NCBI RefSeq assembly: GCF_002101775.1
Contig: NZ_LQPI01000023.1
Location: 62,001-126,000 of the forward strand
Length of the DNA stretch: 64,000 nt
Direction: 5' to 3'
From: Mycolicibacter nonchromogenicus
Lineage (GTDB): Bacteria; Actinomycetota; Actinomycetes; Mycobacteriales; Mycobacteriaceae
Position numbers and translations under genes: made by a program. The first letter of the stretch is position 1. Each line of letters begins with the position of its first letter. Shown one piece after another: positions 48,346 to 57,766 of the stretch. Under the pieces are notes generated by a model. It saw nothing but the letters and a program-made list of their open reading frames with translations, searched no databases and was not told the DNA's origin.

Positions 48346-49937
48346 CCGCCCTGAAGTCCGCCCTGGACTCCACCTCCCCCGCCTACCACGAGGCGGCGGA
48401 GGCGCTGACCGGCAAGCTCGCCGAGATCGACGCCGAGCACGCCAAGGCACTCGCGGGCGGTGGACCCAAGTACGTGGACCGCCACCATGCCCGGGGCAAG
48501 CTCACCGCGCGGGAACGCATCGAAGCACTGGTCGACGCCGACTCACCGTTCCTGGAACTGTGCCCGCTGGCCGCCTGGGGCAGCGCTTTTCAGGTCGGGG
48601 CCAGCGTGGTCACCGGGATCGGCGTGGTCGAAGGCGTGGAGTGCGTGATCGTCGCCAACGACCCGACGGTCAAGGGCGGCACCTCCAACCCGTGGACGCT
48701 GCGCAAGATCCTGCGGGCCAACAAGATCGCGCTGGAGAACCGGCTTCCGGTGATCTCGCTGGTGGAATCCGGCGGAGCGGACCTGCCCACCCAGAAGGAA
48801 GTCTTCATACCCGGCGGCCAGATGTTCCGCGACCTGACGCGCCTGTCGGCCGCCGGCATCCCGACCATCGCGCTGGTGTTCGGCAACTCCACCGCCGGCG
48901 GAGCCTATGTGCCCGGCATGTCCGATCACGTGGTGATGATCAAGGAACGCTCCAAGGTATTCCTGGCCGGGCCGCCGCTGGTGAAGATGGCCACCGGCGA
49001 GGAATCCGACGATGAGGCTCTCGGCGGTGCCGAGATGCACGCCCGCACGTCAGGGCTGGGCGACTACCTCGCCAACGACGAGCTTGACGCGGTGCGGATC
49101 GGTCGACGGATCGTGGCCCGGCTGAACTGGGTCAAGCAGGGCCCCAAGCCGGCCACCGTCGTCGAACCCCGCTACGACGCCGAAGAACTGATCGGCATAG
49201 TGCCCGCGGACCTGCGCATCCCGTTCGACCCCCGAGAGGTGATCGCCCGGATCGTCGACGGCTCCGACTTCGACGAGTTCAAGCCGCTCTACGGGTCATC
49301 GTTGGTGACCGGCTGGGCTCGGCTGCACGGTTATCCGATCGGCATCCTGGCCAACGCGCGGGGCGTGCTGTTCAGCGCGGAATCGCAGAAGGCCACCCAG
49401 TTCATCCAACTCGCCAACCGCTCGAACACCCCGCTGTTGTTCCTGCACAACACCACCGGCTACATGGTGGGCAAGAACTACGAAGAGGGCGGCATGATCA
49501 AGCACGGCTCGGTGATGATCAACGCCGTGTCCAATTCGACGGTGCCGCACATCTCGCTGCTGCTGGGCGCCTCCTACGGCGCCGGACACTACGGCATGTG
49601 TGGACGCGCCTACGATCCCCGTTTCCTGTTCGCCTGGCCCTCGGCCAAGTCCTCGGTGATGGGCGGGGCGCAGCTCGCGGGAGTGCTGTCCATCGTGAAC
49701 CGGGCGGCCACCGAGGCCCGCGGGCAGCAGGTCGACGAGCAGGCCGACGCCGCCATGCGGGCCATGGTCGAAGGGCAGATCGAAGCGGAGTCGCTGCCGC
49801 TGGTGCTGTCGGGAATGCTCTACGACGACGGGGTGATCGACCCGCGCGACACCCGCACGGTATTGGGAATGTGTTTGTCCGCCATCGCCAGTGGCCCGAT
49901 CGAGGGGACGTCGAACTTCGGCGTCTTCCGGATGTGA
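48342..49937 (+). CDS. accD2: Acyl-CoA carboxylase beta subunit (carboxyltransferase)
   Basis: 531 residues. Carboxyltransferase domains with VVANDPTVKGG, SGGADLPTQ, GGAYVPGMSDH and the late GYMVGKNYEEGG and GASYGAGHYGMCG. The group includes methylcrotonyl-CoA and geranyl-CoA carboxylase beta subunits. GTG start overlaps the preceding stop by 4 nt. Works with the biotin subunit encoded next. Counterpart Rv0974c. Confidence 0.93.
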   Translation: MTALKSALDSTSPAYHEAAEALTGKLAEIDAEHAKALAGGGPKYVDRHHARGKLTARERIEALVDADSPFLELCPLAAWGSAFQVGASVVTGIGVVEGVECVIVANDPTVKGGTSNPWTLRKILRANKIALENRLPVISLVESGGADLPTQKEVFIPGGQMFRDLTRLSAAGIPTIALVFGNSTAGGAYVPGMSDHVVMIKERSKVFLAGPPLVKMATGEESDDEALGGAEMHARTSGLGDYLANDELDAVRIGRRIVARLNWVKQGPKPATVVEPRYDAEELIGIVPADLRIPFDPREVIARIVDGSDFDEFKPLYGSSLVTGWARLHGYPIGILANARGVLFSAESQKATQFIQLANRSNTPLLFLHNTTGYMVGKNYEEGGMIKHGSVMINAVSNSTVPHISLLLGASYGAGHYGMCGRAYDPRFLFAWPSAKSSVMGGAQLAGVLSIVNRAATEARGQQVDEQADAAMRAMVEGQIEAESLPLVLSGMLYDDGVIDPRDTRTVLGMCLSAIASGPIEGTSNFGVFRM

Positions 49938-49977
49938 GCGCGATGAGCGCTTGCGCGAAGAACAGAAGGCAGAGCCA

Positions 49978-51963
49978 ATGATCAGCACTGTTCTGGTGGC
50001 CAATCGCGGCGAGATCGCCCGCCGGGTCTTCGCAACCTGCCGCCGACTGGGCCTGAGCACGGTCGCGGTCTACACCGATCCCGATGCCGACATGCCCCAT
50101 GTCGCCGAAGCCGACGCGAAGGTGCGGCTGCCGGAGACCACCAGCTACCTGTCCGCCGAGGCGATCATCGCCGCCGCGCAGGCCGCGGGTGCCGACGCCG
50201 TCCATCCCGGCTACGGATTCCTCTCCGAGAACGCCGACTTCGCCGCCGCCGTGCAGGCCGCCGGCCTGACCTGGATCGGACCGCCGGTGGCCGCGGTGAC
50301 CTCGATGGGCTCCAAGATCGAGTCGAAGAAGATGATGGCCGCCGCGGGGGTACCGGTTCTCGAAGAACTCGACCCGGCAACCGTCACCGACGCGCAGCTG
50401 CCGGTGCTGGTGAAGGCCTCGGCGGGCGGCGGCGGCCGTGGCATGCGGGTGGTCACCGAGTTGTCGGCCCTGGCAGGTGAGGTGGAAGCCGCCCAACGCG
50501 AAGCCGCTTCGGCGTTCGGCGACCCGACGGTGTTCTGCGAGCGCTATCTGCCGACCGGGCATCACATCGAGGTGCAGGTGATGGCCGATCAGCACGGCAC
50601 GGTGTGGGCGGTCGGCGAGCGGGAGTGCTCGATCCAGCGCCGCCACCAGAAGGTCATCGAAGAGGCGCCGTCACCGTTGGTGGAACGCACCCCCGGGATG
50701 CGCGCCAAGCTCTTCGAGGCCGCCCGGCTGGCCGCCGGCGCGATCGGCTATACCGGCGCGGGAACCGTGGAGTTCCTGGCCGACTCCCACGGCGCGTTCT
50801 ACTTCCTGGAGATGAACACTCGCCTGCAGGTCGAGCATCCGGTCACCGAGGAGACCACCGGTGTCGACCTGGTCGAACTGCAGTTCGCGGTGGCCGACGG
50901 GGCGCGTCTGGACGCTGAACCGCCGGCCGCGCAGGGACATTCGATCGAGGTGCGCCTCTACGCCGAGGACCCCGCCAACAGCTGGCAGCCACAGGCCGGG
51001 CGGGTGCATGCCCTCGACGTTCCGGGTGTCGCCACCCAGTTCCAGACGCTGTCCCGGCGGACCGGTGTCCGGCTGGATTCCGGCATCGTCGCCGGATCGA
51101 CGGTGTCCATTCACTACGACCCGATGCTGGCCAAGGCGATCAGCTACGCACCGACTCGCCGGCAGGCCGCGACCGTGCTGGCCGGCGCACTGGCACGAAC
51201 CCGGCTGCACGGACTACGCACCAACCGCGACCTGCTGGTCAACGTGCTGCGCCATCCGGCGTTCCTGGACGGCGCCACCGACACGGCGTTCTTCGACACC
51301 CACGGTTTGGCGCAACTGTCGGCGCCACTGGCCGACACCGCAACAGTGCACACCAGTGCGATCGCGGCCGCCCTGGCCGACGCCGCTCACAATCGGGCCA
51401 CCGCGCAGGTCCTCGGCTCCCTCCCCAGCGGCTGGCGCAACCTCGCGTCGGGCTACCAGACCAAGGTTTTCCTCGACGACAGCGGGACCGAGCACCGGAT
51501 CGAATACCGTTTCACCCGAACGGGATTGATCCTCAACGGCGACGAGGTGACCCTGGTTTCGTCGTCCCCGGACGAAGTGGTGCTGGCCGATCCGGCCGGC
51601 GTCGCCCGCACCTTCACCGTCGCCCGGTACGGCTCGGATGTCTACATCGACTCTCCCGCCGGCGCGGTCCACCTGGTGGCGTTGCCGCGCTTCGGAGATC
51701 CGGAGTCGGCGGTGGCGCAGGGATCGCTGCTGGCGCCCATGCCGGGCAACGTGATCCGGTTGGGTGCCGCCGTCGGCGACCAGGTGAGCGCCGGCCAGCC
51801 CCTGATCTGGCTGGAAGCCATGAAGATGGAACACACCATCAGCGCACCGAGTGACGGTGTGCTCACTCAACTCGACGTCAAGCCGGGCGACCAGGTAGAG
51901 GTCGGCGCCGTGCTGGCCCGTGTCGAAAGTCCCGAAACCTCAGCAGAAGGAGATCCACTGTGA
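49978..51963 (+). CDS. accA2: Acyl-CoA carboxylase alpha subunit (biotin carboxylase + BCCP)
   Basis: 661 residues. N-terminal biotin carboxylase domains (LVANRGEIARRV, ASAGGGGRGMR, EMNTRLQVEHPVTE), a middle linker region, and a C-terminal biotinyl domain with biotin-accepting Lys616 in EAMKMEH. Carboxylates an acyl-CoA with AccD2, using bicarbonate and ATP. The start is 40 bp after accD2, a slightly looser spacing than the rest of the operon, with AAGGC upstream. Confidence 0.94.
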   Translation: MISTVLVANRGEIARRVFATCRRLGLSTVAVYTDPDADMPHVAEADAKVRLPETTSYLSAEAIIAAAQAAGADAVHPGYGFLSENADFAAAVQAAGLTWIGPPVAAVTSMGSKIESKKMMAAAGVPVLEELDPATVTDAQLPVLVKASAGGGGRGMRVVTELSALAGEVEAAQREAASAFGDPTVFCERYLPTGHHIEVQVMADQHGTVWAVGERECSIQRRHQKVIEEAPSPLVERTPGMRAKLFEAARLAAGAIGYTGAGTVEFLADSHGAFYFLEMNTRLQVEHPVTEETTGVDLVELQFAVADGARLDAEPPAAQGHSIEVRLYAEDPANSWQPQAGRVHALDVPGVATQFQTLSRRTGVRLDSGIVAGSTVSIHYDPMLAKAISYAPTRRQAATVLAGALARTRLHGLRTNRDLLVNVLRHPAFLDGATDTAFFDTHGLAQLSAPLADTATVHTSAIAAALADAAHNRATAQVLGSLPSGWRNLASGYQTKVFLDDSGTEHRIEYRFTRTGLILNGDEVTLVSSSPDEVVLADPAGVARTFTVARYGSDVYIDSPAGAVHLVALPRFGDPESAVAQGSLLAPMPGNVIRLGAAVGDQVSAGQPLIWLEAMKMEHTISAPSDGVLTQLDVKPGDQVEVGAVLARVESPETSAEGDPL

Positions 51964-53132
51964 CCGATACCGACACCAGCTTCATCGAAAGCGACGAACG
52001 GCGCGCCCTGCGTGAGGCCGTCGCGGCGATGGCGAAGAACTATGGCCAGGACTACTACCTGGAGAAGGCCCGCGCCGGCGAGCACACCGATGAACTGTGG
52101 GCCGAGGCGGGCAAGCTCGGCTTCATCGGCGTCAACCTGCCCGAGGAGTACGGTGGTGGCGGCGCCGGCATGTACGAGCTCTCGCTGGTCATGGAGGAGA
52201 TGGCGGCCAATGGCTGCGGGCTGCTGATGATGGTGGTCTCACCGGCCATCAACGGCACCATCATCTCCAAGTTCGGCACCGACGAGCAGAAGAAGCGCTG
52301 GATCCCCGGCATCGCCGACGGCTCGCTGACCATGGCGTTCGCCATCACCGAGCCCGACGCGGGATCGAACTCGCACAAGATCACCACCACCGCGCGCCGC
52401 GACGGGTCCGACTGGATCATCAAAGGGCAGAAGACCTTCATCTCCGGCATCGACCAGGCGCAGGCGGTGTTGGTGGTCGGCCGCAGCGAGGACGCCAAGA
52501 CCGGCAACCTGCGGCCCGCGCTGTTCGTGGTGCCCACCGACACCCCCGGTTTGAGCTGGACGCCGATCGACATGGAGATCATCAGCCCGGAGCGCCAGTT
52601 CCAGGTCTTCCTCGACGATGTCCGGCTGCCGGCTGACGCGCTGGTGGGTTCCGAGGACGCCGCCATCGCGCAGCTGTTCGCGGGCCTGAACCCGGAGCGC
52701 ATCATGGGTGCGGCCAGCGCGGTCGGCATGGGCCGCTTCGCGATCAGCAAGGCCGTCGACTACGTCAGCACCCGCCAGGTGTGGAAGACCCCGATCGGCG
52801 CGCACCAGGGCCTGTCGCATCCGCTGGCCCAGAACCACATCGAGATCCAGCTGGCCAAGCTGATGATGCAGAAGGCCGCGACACTCTATGACGCCGGCGA
52901 CGACTTCGGCGCCGCGGAGGCGGCCAACATGGCCAAGTACGCGGCCGGCGAGGCGTCGACCCGCGCGGTCGACCAGGCGGTGCAGTCCCTCGGCGGCAAC
53001 GGCCTGACCAAGGAATACGGCATCGCCGCCGCGGTCACCGCGTCCCGGCTGGCGCGAATCGCACCGGTGAGCCGCGAGATGATCCTCAACTTCGTCGCGC
53101 AGACGTCGCTGGGCCTGCCCCGGTCGTACTGA
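51960..53132 (+). CDS. fadE12: Acyl-CoA dehydrogenase (FadE12-like)
   Basis: 390 residues. AFAITEPDAGSNSHK and GQKTFISG are FAD-binding and substrate motifs; YAAGEASTRAVDQAVQSLGGNG is the C-terminal FAD contact region. At the place of the canonical catalytic Glu loop it has IAPVSREM, so, like FadE13, it lacks the usual YEGT glutamate. GTG start overlaps accA2 by 4 nt (GTGA). Second dehydrogenase in the operon. Confidence 0.9.
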   Translation: MTDTDTSFIESDERRALREAVAAMAKNYGQDYYLEKARAGEHTDELWAEAGKLGFIGVNLPEEYGGGGAGMYELSLVMEEMAANGCGLLMMVVSPAINGTIISKFGTDEQKKRWIPGIADGSLTMAFAITEPDAGSNSHKITTTARRDGSDWIIKGQKTFISGIDQAQAVLVVGRSEDAKTGNLRPALFVVPTDTPGLSWTPIDMEIISPERQFQVFLDDVRLPADALVGSEDAAIAQLFAGLNPERIMGAASAVGMGRFAISKAVDYVSTRQVWKTPIGAHQGLSHPLAQNHIEIQLAKLMMQKAATLYDAGDDFGAAEAANMAKYAAGEASTRAVDQAVQSLGGNGLTKEYGIAAAVTASRLARIAPVSREMILNFVAQTSLGLPRSY

Positions 53133-53935
53133 TGGACACGCTGGTCTCCTACGCCGGACCCGAAGACACCGGCGACGGTTCGGCCCGGCTCACCCTGGAC
53201 TCGCCGCACAACCGCAACGCACTGTCGTCGAAGCTGGTGGCGCAGCTGCACGCCGGGTTGCGCGACGCCGCCGCCGACCCGAACGTGCGGGTGATCGTGC
53301 TCGGCCACACCGGCAACACGTTCTGCGCCGGCGCGGATCTCAGTGAGGCCACCGATGGCGAACCGCGTGAACCGAGCGATCTGGCCGCGGACCGAGCCCG
53401 CGAAATGGCGGCTCTGCTGCGCGCGATCGTCGAGTCACCGCGCCCGGTGATCGGCGCGGTGGACGGTCACGTGCGGGCCGGCGGCATGGGGCTGGTGGGC
53501 GCCTGCGACCTCGTGGTCGCCGGGCCGGCCAGCACCTTCGCTCTCACCGAGGCCCGCATCGGGGTGGCCCCGTCAATCATCTCGCTGACGCTGCTGCCCA
53601 AGCTGGCGCCGCGGGCCGCGGCCCGCTACTTCCTGACCGGCGAGAAGTTCGGCGCGGCCGAAGCCGCGGAGATCGGGCTGATCACCCAGGCCGTGGAGAA
53701 CAGTGCGGATGTCGCGACCTGTGTCGCGGACCTGATCGCCGGCATGCGGCTCGGATCCCCGCAGGGACTGGCCGCCTCGAAGGCCCTGACCACCGCGGCG
53801 GTGCTGGACGGGTTCGACCGGGATGCCGAGCGGCTCAGCGTCGCGTCGGCACGGCTGTTCGTCTCCGACGAGGCACAGGAAGGGATGCTGGCGTTCCTGC
53901 AGAAGCGCCCGCCCCGCTGGGCCGGGCCTGCCTGA
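53132..53935 (+). CDS. echA7: Enoyl-CoA hydratase (EchA7-like)
   Basis: 267 residues, crotonase fold. CAGADLSEA is the first oxyanion-hole loop, and VDGHVRAGGMGLVGACD the second. One of the canonical catalytic glutamates is not obvious (position reads EARIGVAPS), so it may act as a hydratase of unusual acyl-CoAs or as a methylglutaconyl-type hydratase. Overlaps fadE12 by one base (TGATG). Last gene of the operon. Confidence 0.88.
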   Translation: MDTLVSYAGPEDTGDGSARLTLDSPHNRNALSSKLVAQLHAGLRDAAADPNVRVIVLGHTGNTFCAGADLSEATDGEPREPSDLAADRAREMAALLRAIVESPRPVIGAVDGHVRAGGMGLVGACDLVVAGPASTFALTEARIGVAPSIISLTLLPKLAPRAAARYFLTGEKFGAAEAAEIGLITQAVENSADVATCVADLIAGMRLGSPQGLAASKALTTAAVLDGFDRDAERLSVASARLFVSDEAQEGMLAFLQKRPPRWAGPA

Positions 53936-54027
53936 CCACGGCAGACCCGTCCCGGCGGCCACCCCCGACGCCACTTTTGGGGAACCCAGCTTGCGGCGAT
54001 CGCGGTTCGTCGTAGGCTCTGTATCCG
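53936..54027. promoter_or_regulatory. Promoter region of the DUF1707 gene
   Basis: 92 bp after echA7. TAGGCT near 54013-54018 is 9 nt before the ATG at 54028, a short-leader promoter. No hairpin terminator for echA7 was seen. Confidence 0.35.
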
Positions 54028-54627
54028 ATGAGGGACTCAACCCGGCGTGGCGTCGACTCCAACGGCACCCAGTCGCGCGCCGCTGACGCCGACCGCATTC
54101 AGTTGGCGCAGGTGCTCGGCGACGCCGTCGCGCATGGCCAACTGCCGATGAGCGAGTACGAGGACCGGCTCGCCAAGGTCTACGCGGCACAGACCTACGA
54201 CGAGCTCGACGGCCTGCGCGCCGACCTGCCGGGCTCCTCGGTGTGCCCGCACCGCGGTGGTGACTGCAAACCCGCCCCCTCCACGTTGCTGCTGGCGATC
54301 ATGAGTTCCTTCGAGCGGCGCGGCCGATGGAACGTGCCCAAGCGGTTGACCACCTTCTCCCTGTGGGGCGGCGGCGTCATCGACCTGCGCTACGCCGACT
54401 TCACCTCGCCGGAAGTCGAGATCAACGCCTACTCCATCATGGGCGGGCAGACCATTCTGCTGCCGCCCGAGGTCAACGTCGACATCCACGGTTACGGCGT
54501 GATGGGCGGCTTCGACCAGAAAGTCGAGGGCTCCGGAACCCCGGGTGCACCGACGGTCAAGGTGCGCGGTTTCTCGCTGTGGGGCGGCGTCGGCATCCGG
54601 CGCAAGAGTCGCAAACAGCGTGACTGA
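54028..54627 (+). CDS. DUF1707 protein
   Basis: 199 residues. DUF1707 domain (residues about 20-70: AADADRIQLAQVLGDAVAHGQLPMSEYEDRL) is followed by a C-terminal beta-rich region with repeating WGGGVIDLRYAD / MGGQTILLPPEVNVDIHGYGVMGGF / FSLWGG units, like the cell-wall-active antibiotic response (LiaF-type) fold. Counterpart Rv0966c. Function unknown; possibly envelope-stress related. Confidence 0.82.
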   Translation: MRDSTRRGVDSNGTQSRAADADRIQLAQVLGDAVAHGQLPMSEYEDRLAKVYAAQTYDELDGLRADLPGSSVCPHRGGDCKPAPSTLLLAIMSSFERRGRWNVPKRLTTFSLWGGGVIDLRYADFTSPEVEINAYSIMGGQTILLPPEVNVDIHGYGVMGGFDQKVEGSGTPGAPTVKVRGFSLWGGVGIRRKSRKQRD

Positions 54628-54647
54628 TCGATGGCGCCGGAACTCAC

Positions 54648-55283
54648 CTAGCCCCGGAAAATGGCCGGATCCTCGAGTTGACGCACCAGCGCGGTCAGCT
54701 GGTCCACCAGCTGCTCCGGCGCCAGCTTCACGTCCCCCTCCAGCCAGGCGCTGAGAGTCTGGGCCACCCCACCGACCACGAAATGCGCAACCGCCTTGAT
54801 CCGGTCGTTGCCCGGGACCCGCAAAACGTTCTGTACGTGGCGGCCGGACAACATCGCGAACAACGCGCTGGACTCGGCGCGTTTGCGCACCAGCAGCGCG
54901 TTGGTGAGCTGGGTGCTGAACAGCATCCGTCCGACGCGGGCGTCCCCGGCGATGGTCGCCACCAGGTGAGCCATGCCGGCCCGGGTCTGTTCGGCATAGG
55001 GCACCGCGGCCATGGCGGCCTGGGTGCTGGTCGCCAGGTCACCGACCACCCAGTCGAACACCGCCGCCACGAACTCGTCCTTGTCGGCGAAACTCTCATA
55101 GAAATACCGCGACGCCACGCCCGCCCGGTGGCAGATGCCGCGCACGGTCAACTCGATCAACCCGCTGGCGCCCAGCAGGTCGAGCCCCGCCGCCAGCAGG
55201 CGTTCCCGGCGCTCGGCCAGCCGATCGGCTGCTTGCACGCCCCGATAGGGGCGCTCGGGGACGGCGGAGACCACGCTCACCAT
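54648..55283 (-). CDS. TetR-family transcriptional regulator
   Basis: 211 residues. Helix-turn-helix near 20-65 (RRERLLAAGLDLLGASGL, VRGICHRAGVASRYFYESFADKDEF). ATG at 55283. It is divergent from the MpaB-type oxygenase gene at 55353 (69 bp between), which it may regulate. It is also the nearest TetR gene to the operator upstream of the 45.5-kb operon. Confidence 0.9.
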   Translation of the reverse strand: MVSVVSAVPERPYRGVQAADRLAERRERLLAAGLDLLGASGLIELTVRGICHRAGVASRYFYESFADKDEFVAAVFDWVVGDLATSTQAAMAAVPYAEQTRAGMAHLVATIAGDARVGRMLFSTQLTNALLVRKRAESSALFAMLSGRHVQNVLRVPGNDRIKAVAHFVVGGVAQTLSAWLEGDVKLAPEQLVDQLTALVRQLEDPAIFRG

Positions 55284-55352
55284 CTTGACACCGGGCCCAC
55301 GGCTGGGCAATATCAGGAAACCGACGTTTCCACAATTTTGCGAGGAGCAGCA

Positions 55353-56267
55353 ATGACAATGAGCGAGCCGGTTCCCCTGGTGGAACGATCGGTGAACGAC
55401 TCGCTGAGTACGCTGCCCGCGCCACGTCGACGTTCCTGGCTGCCGCAGGTCACCTGCGAGAACAACATGATGATGGGCGTGGCGTTGCTGGCCGGGCCCG
55501 CCAACGTGATCATGCAGCTGGCGCTGCCCCCGGTGGGCTACGGCGTGATGGAGAGCAAGGTCGAAAGCGGCCGGGTGGACCTGCACCCGATCAAGCGGGC
55601 CCGCACCACGTTCACCTATCTGATTGTTTCCACCCAGGGCACCGAAGCGCAGAAGGCCGCCTTCCGCGAAGCGGTCAACAGTGCCCACCGCCAGGTTCGC
55701 TCCACGGCCGACAGCCCGGTGAAGTACAACGCATTCAACCCCGAACTGCAGCTGTGGGTGGGGGCCTGCCTTTACAAGGGCAACGTCGACATCCACCGCA
55801 TCTTCCTCGGCGAGATGGATGACGAGCACGCCGACCGGCATTACCTCAACGAGGGCAAAGCCATGGCCACCATGCTGCAGGTGCCCGAGGAGATGTGGCC
55901 CGCCGACCGCGCCGCCTTCGACCGCTACTGGCAGGAGCAGCTGGACAAGGTCCACATCGACGACGCCGTCCGCGAGTACCTGTTGCCGATCGCGGCCGCA
56001 AGGCTGCGGGGCCTGACCCTGCCCGGCCCGTTGCAGCGGATGAACGAACGGCTCGCGCTGCTGATCACCACCGGTTTCCTGCCGCAGCGCTTCCGCGACG
56101 AGATGCGGCTGCCGTGGGACGCCGACAAGCAACGCCGATTCGACCGGCTGATGGCTGGTCTTCGGGGAGTCAACAATGTGCTGCCGCAGTTCTTGCGCGG
56201 CTTCCCGTTCAACCTGATCCTGTGGGACCTCGACCGTCGTATCCGCGACGGTCGCCCGCTGGTGTGA
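55353..56267 (+). CDS. MpaB-family (DUF2236) oxygenase
   Basis: 304 residues. MpaB/latex-clearing-protein-like DUF2236 domain: NNMMMGVALLAGPANVIMQLALPPVGYGVMES near the N-terminus and VDLHPIKRARTTFTYL carrying the probable heme-contacting histidine, then FNPELQLWVGACLY. Members bind b-type heme and oxidise terpenoid or polyketide substrates. ATG at 55353 with GAGGAG upstream. Divergent from a TetR gene, so probably inducible. Confidence 0.82.
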   Translation: MTMSEPVPLVERSVNDSLSTLPAPRRRSWLPQVTCENNMMMGVALLAGPANVIMQLALPPVGYGVMESKVESGRVDLHPIKRARTTFTYLIVSTQGTEAQKAAFREAVNSAHRQVRSTADSPVKYNAFNPELQLWVGACLYKGNVDIHRIFLGEMDDEHADRHYLNEGKAMATMLQVPEEMWPADRAAFDRYWQEQLDKVHIDDAVREYLLPIAAARLRGLTLPGPLQRMNERLALLITTGFLPQRFRDEMRLPWDADKQRRFDRLMAGLRGVNNVLPQFLRGFPFNLILWDLDRRIRDGRPLV

Positions 56268-56277
56268 CCGCCGGCCG

Positions 56278-56631
56278 TCAGGCGCTCTTGCGCAACACCC
56301 ACCAGATGGTGGCCGACGAGCCGGTCAGCTTCCCGGCCAAGGTCTTCTGATCGAAGGAATGGGTTAACTCGTCGTTGATGGTCCACACCCACCGGTCGCC
56401 CTCGAGGTGGGCTTCCCGGTGCCAGCCGACACCCGTGTCGCGGACGTTGAGACAGTCCGGACCGCACGAAGACAACACCCAGGTGTAGGTCGACCCGGCT
56501 CGGACGATGCCGGCGCCGTCCGTGATGGTCATGGTGTAAGTACCCGTCAGCGGTGCCGACCCGCTCGGGCTGAGCGTCTCGGTTGCGGCACCGACCAGTG
56601 CCGCCGCAACGAGCACTCCTTTCAGACTCAC
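56278..56631 (-). CDS. Small secreted protein of unknown function
   Basis: 117 residues. A short N-terminal hydrophobic segment (VLVAAALVGAATETL) suggests a signal peptide, although the cleavage site is not clear. The mature chain is beta-rich with one disulphide candidate (CGPDC) and ends KLTGSSATIWWVLRK. I do not recognise the family. Convergent with the MpaB gene (10 bp between stops). Confidence 0.6.
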   Translation of the reverse strand: MSLKGVLVAAALVGAATETLSPSGSAPLTGTYTMTITDGAGIVRAGSTYTWVLSSCGPDCLNVRDTGVGWHREAHLEGDRWVWTINDELTHSFDQKTLAGKLTGSSATIWWVLRKSA

Positions 56632-56809
56632 GACTCCGCTCCTTCCCCTCGACCTTCTTGGAGACGGTCAGCCCGAGTCTAGGACTCGCCGGCGCGGTGG
56701 CGATACAGGGTTTTCCCTTGTTTTCGGCCGAATCTTCCATCCGTTGGTGAATTGACGGCTCAGCGCCCGCCGGTAGGCTTTGATCTCGACACTGGGGAGG
56801 TGACCGGCG
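56632..56809. promoter_or_regulatory. Divergent promoter region
   Basis: 178 bp between the small secreted gene (minus) and the DUF2563 gene (plus). TAGGCT near 56774-56779 is a -10 for the plus gene, and GGGGAGG just before 56810 is its ribosome site. An AT-richer patch at 56700-56750 presumably serves the minus gene. Confidence 0.4.
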
Positions 56810-57121
56810 ATGCACGTCAACCCCCATGTGTTGCGCACCGGAGCAGACGTGTCCGACGACGCCGGCGGCCACGCCGATGACGGTGCTCAGCGCCTTGACG
56901 TGGCCGGCCTGACCGCGATGATGTTCGGCGACTTCGATGACGCGCACGGTTTCCACGCCGCGCTGGGCAGCGCCAAGGACGGTCATCGCGACACGCTGCG
57001 GGCCCACCACCGCACCCTCACCGGTATCGCCGAGAACGTGCGCACCGCCGCCGCCGGCTTCACCGCGATGGACAATCACAACGCCACCCGCCTGCGAGAC
57101 GTCGCCGGCCCCCAGCAGTGA
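56810..57121 (+). CDS. DUF2563 protein (WXG100-like size)
   Basis: 103 residues. Begins MHVNPHVLRTGADVSDDAGGHA, the mycobacterial DUF2563 pattern, with a helical middle (HGFHAALGSAKDGHRDTLRAHHRTLTGIAENVRTAAAGF) resembling one helix pair of Esx/EspB-like secreted proteins. No signal peptide; a WXG motif is absent. Whether it is a type VII substrate is not known. Confidence 0.75.
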   Translation: MHVNPHVLRTGADVSDDAGGHADDGAQRLDVAGLTAMMFGDFDDAHGFHAALGSAKDGHRDTLRAHHRTLTGIAENVRTAAAGFTAMDNHNATRLRDVAGPQQ

Positions 57122-57148
57122 GCCGTCCCGGGCTGGGAGAATGCACTG

Positions 57149-57766
57149 ATGGTCGAGCAGAGCCTCTGGATGCAGAAAGTCGCCGCCGATCCCGGGCATT
57201 CGCAGTGGTACATCGAACGCTTCCGCGAGATGGCCCGCTCCGGTAGGGATCTGGCCGGCGAAGCACGCCTCATCGACGCAATGGCTGCACGTGGCGCTCG
57301 CATCCTCGACGCCGGCTGCGGCCCCGGCCGGGTCGCCGGCGTCTTGGCGAAGTGCGGCCACGACGTGGTCGGTGTCGACGTCGACCCAGAACTCATCGAG
57401 GCCGCCGAGCAGGACTATCCCGGGCCGCGCTATCTGGTGGGTGACCTCGCCGAACTCGACCTGCCCGCCCGTGGCATCCCCGAACCGTTCGACCTCATCG
57501 TGTCGGCGGGCAATGTCATGGCGTTCGTGGCCCCGAGCACGCGCGCGGAGATCCTGCGCCGGCTACGCGCCCACTGCGCCGCTGACGGCCGGACGGTGAT
57601 CGGCTTCGGCGCCAACCGGGACTACGACTTCGATCAGTTCCTGCGTGACGCCTCGTCCGCCGGTTTCGCGACCGACCTCTTGCTGGCCACCTGGGACCTG
57701 CGGCCCTTCACCAAGGACTCCGACTTCCTGGTCGCTGTGCTTCGCCCCGCTCACAGTGGCGGCTGA
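57149..57766 (+). CDS. Class I SAM-dependent methyltransferase
   Basis: 205 residues. Motif I ILDAGCGPGRVAGVLA, motif II VVGVDVDPELI and the post-II acidic GDLAELDLP define a methyltransferase 25/11-type fold. The substrate cannot be predicted. Its last 16 bp overlap the 3' end of mnhG on the opposite strand. Confidence 0.85.
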   Translation: MVEQSLWMQKVAADPGHSQWYIERFREMARSGRDLAGEARLIDAMAARGARILDAGCGPGRVAGVLAKCGHDVVGVDVDPELIEAAEQDYPGPRYLVGDLAELDLPARGIPEPFDLIVSAGNVMAFVAPSTRAEILRRLRAHCAADGRTVIGFGANRDYDFDQFLRDASSAGFATDLLLATWDLRPFTKDSDFLVAVLRPAHSGG

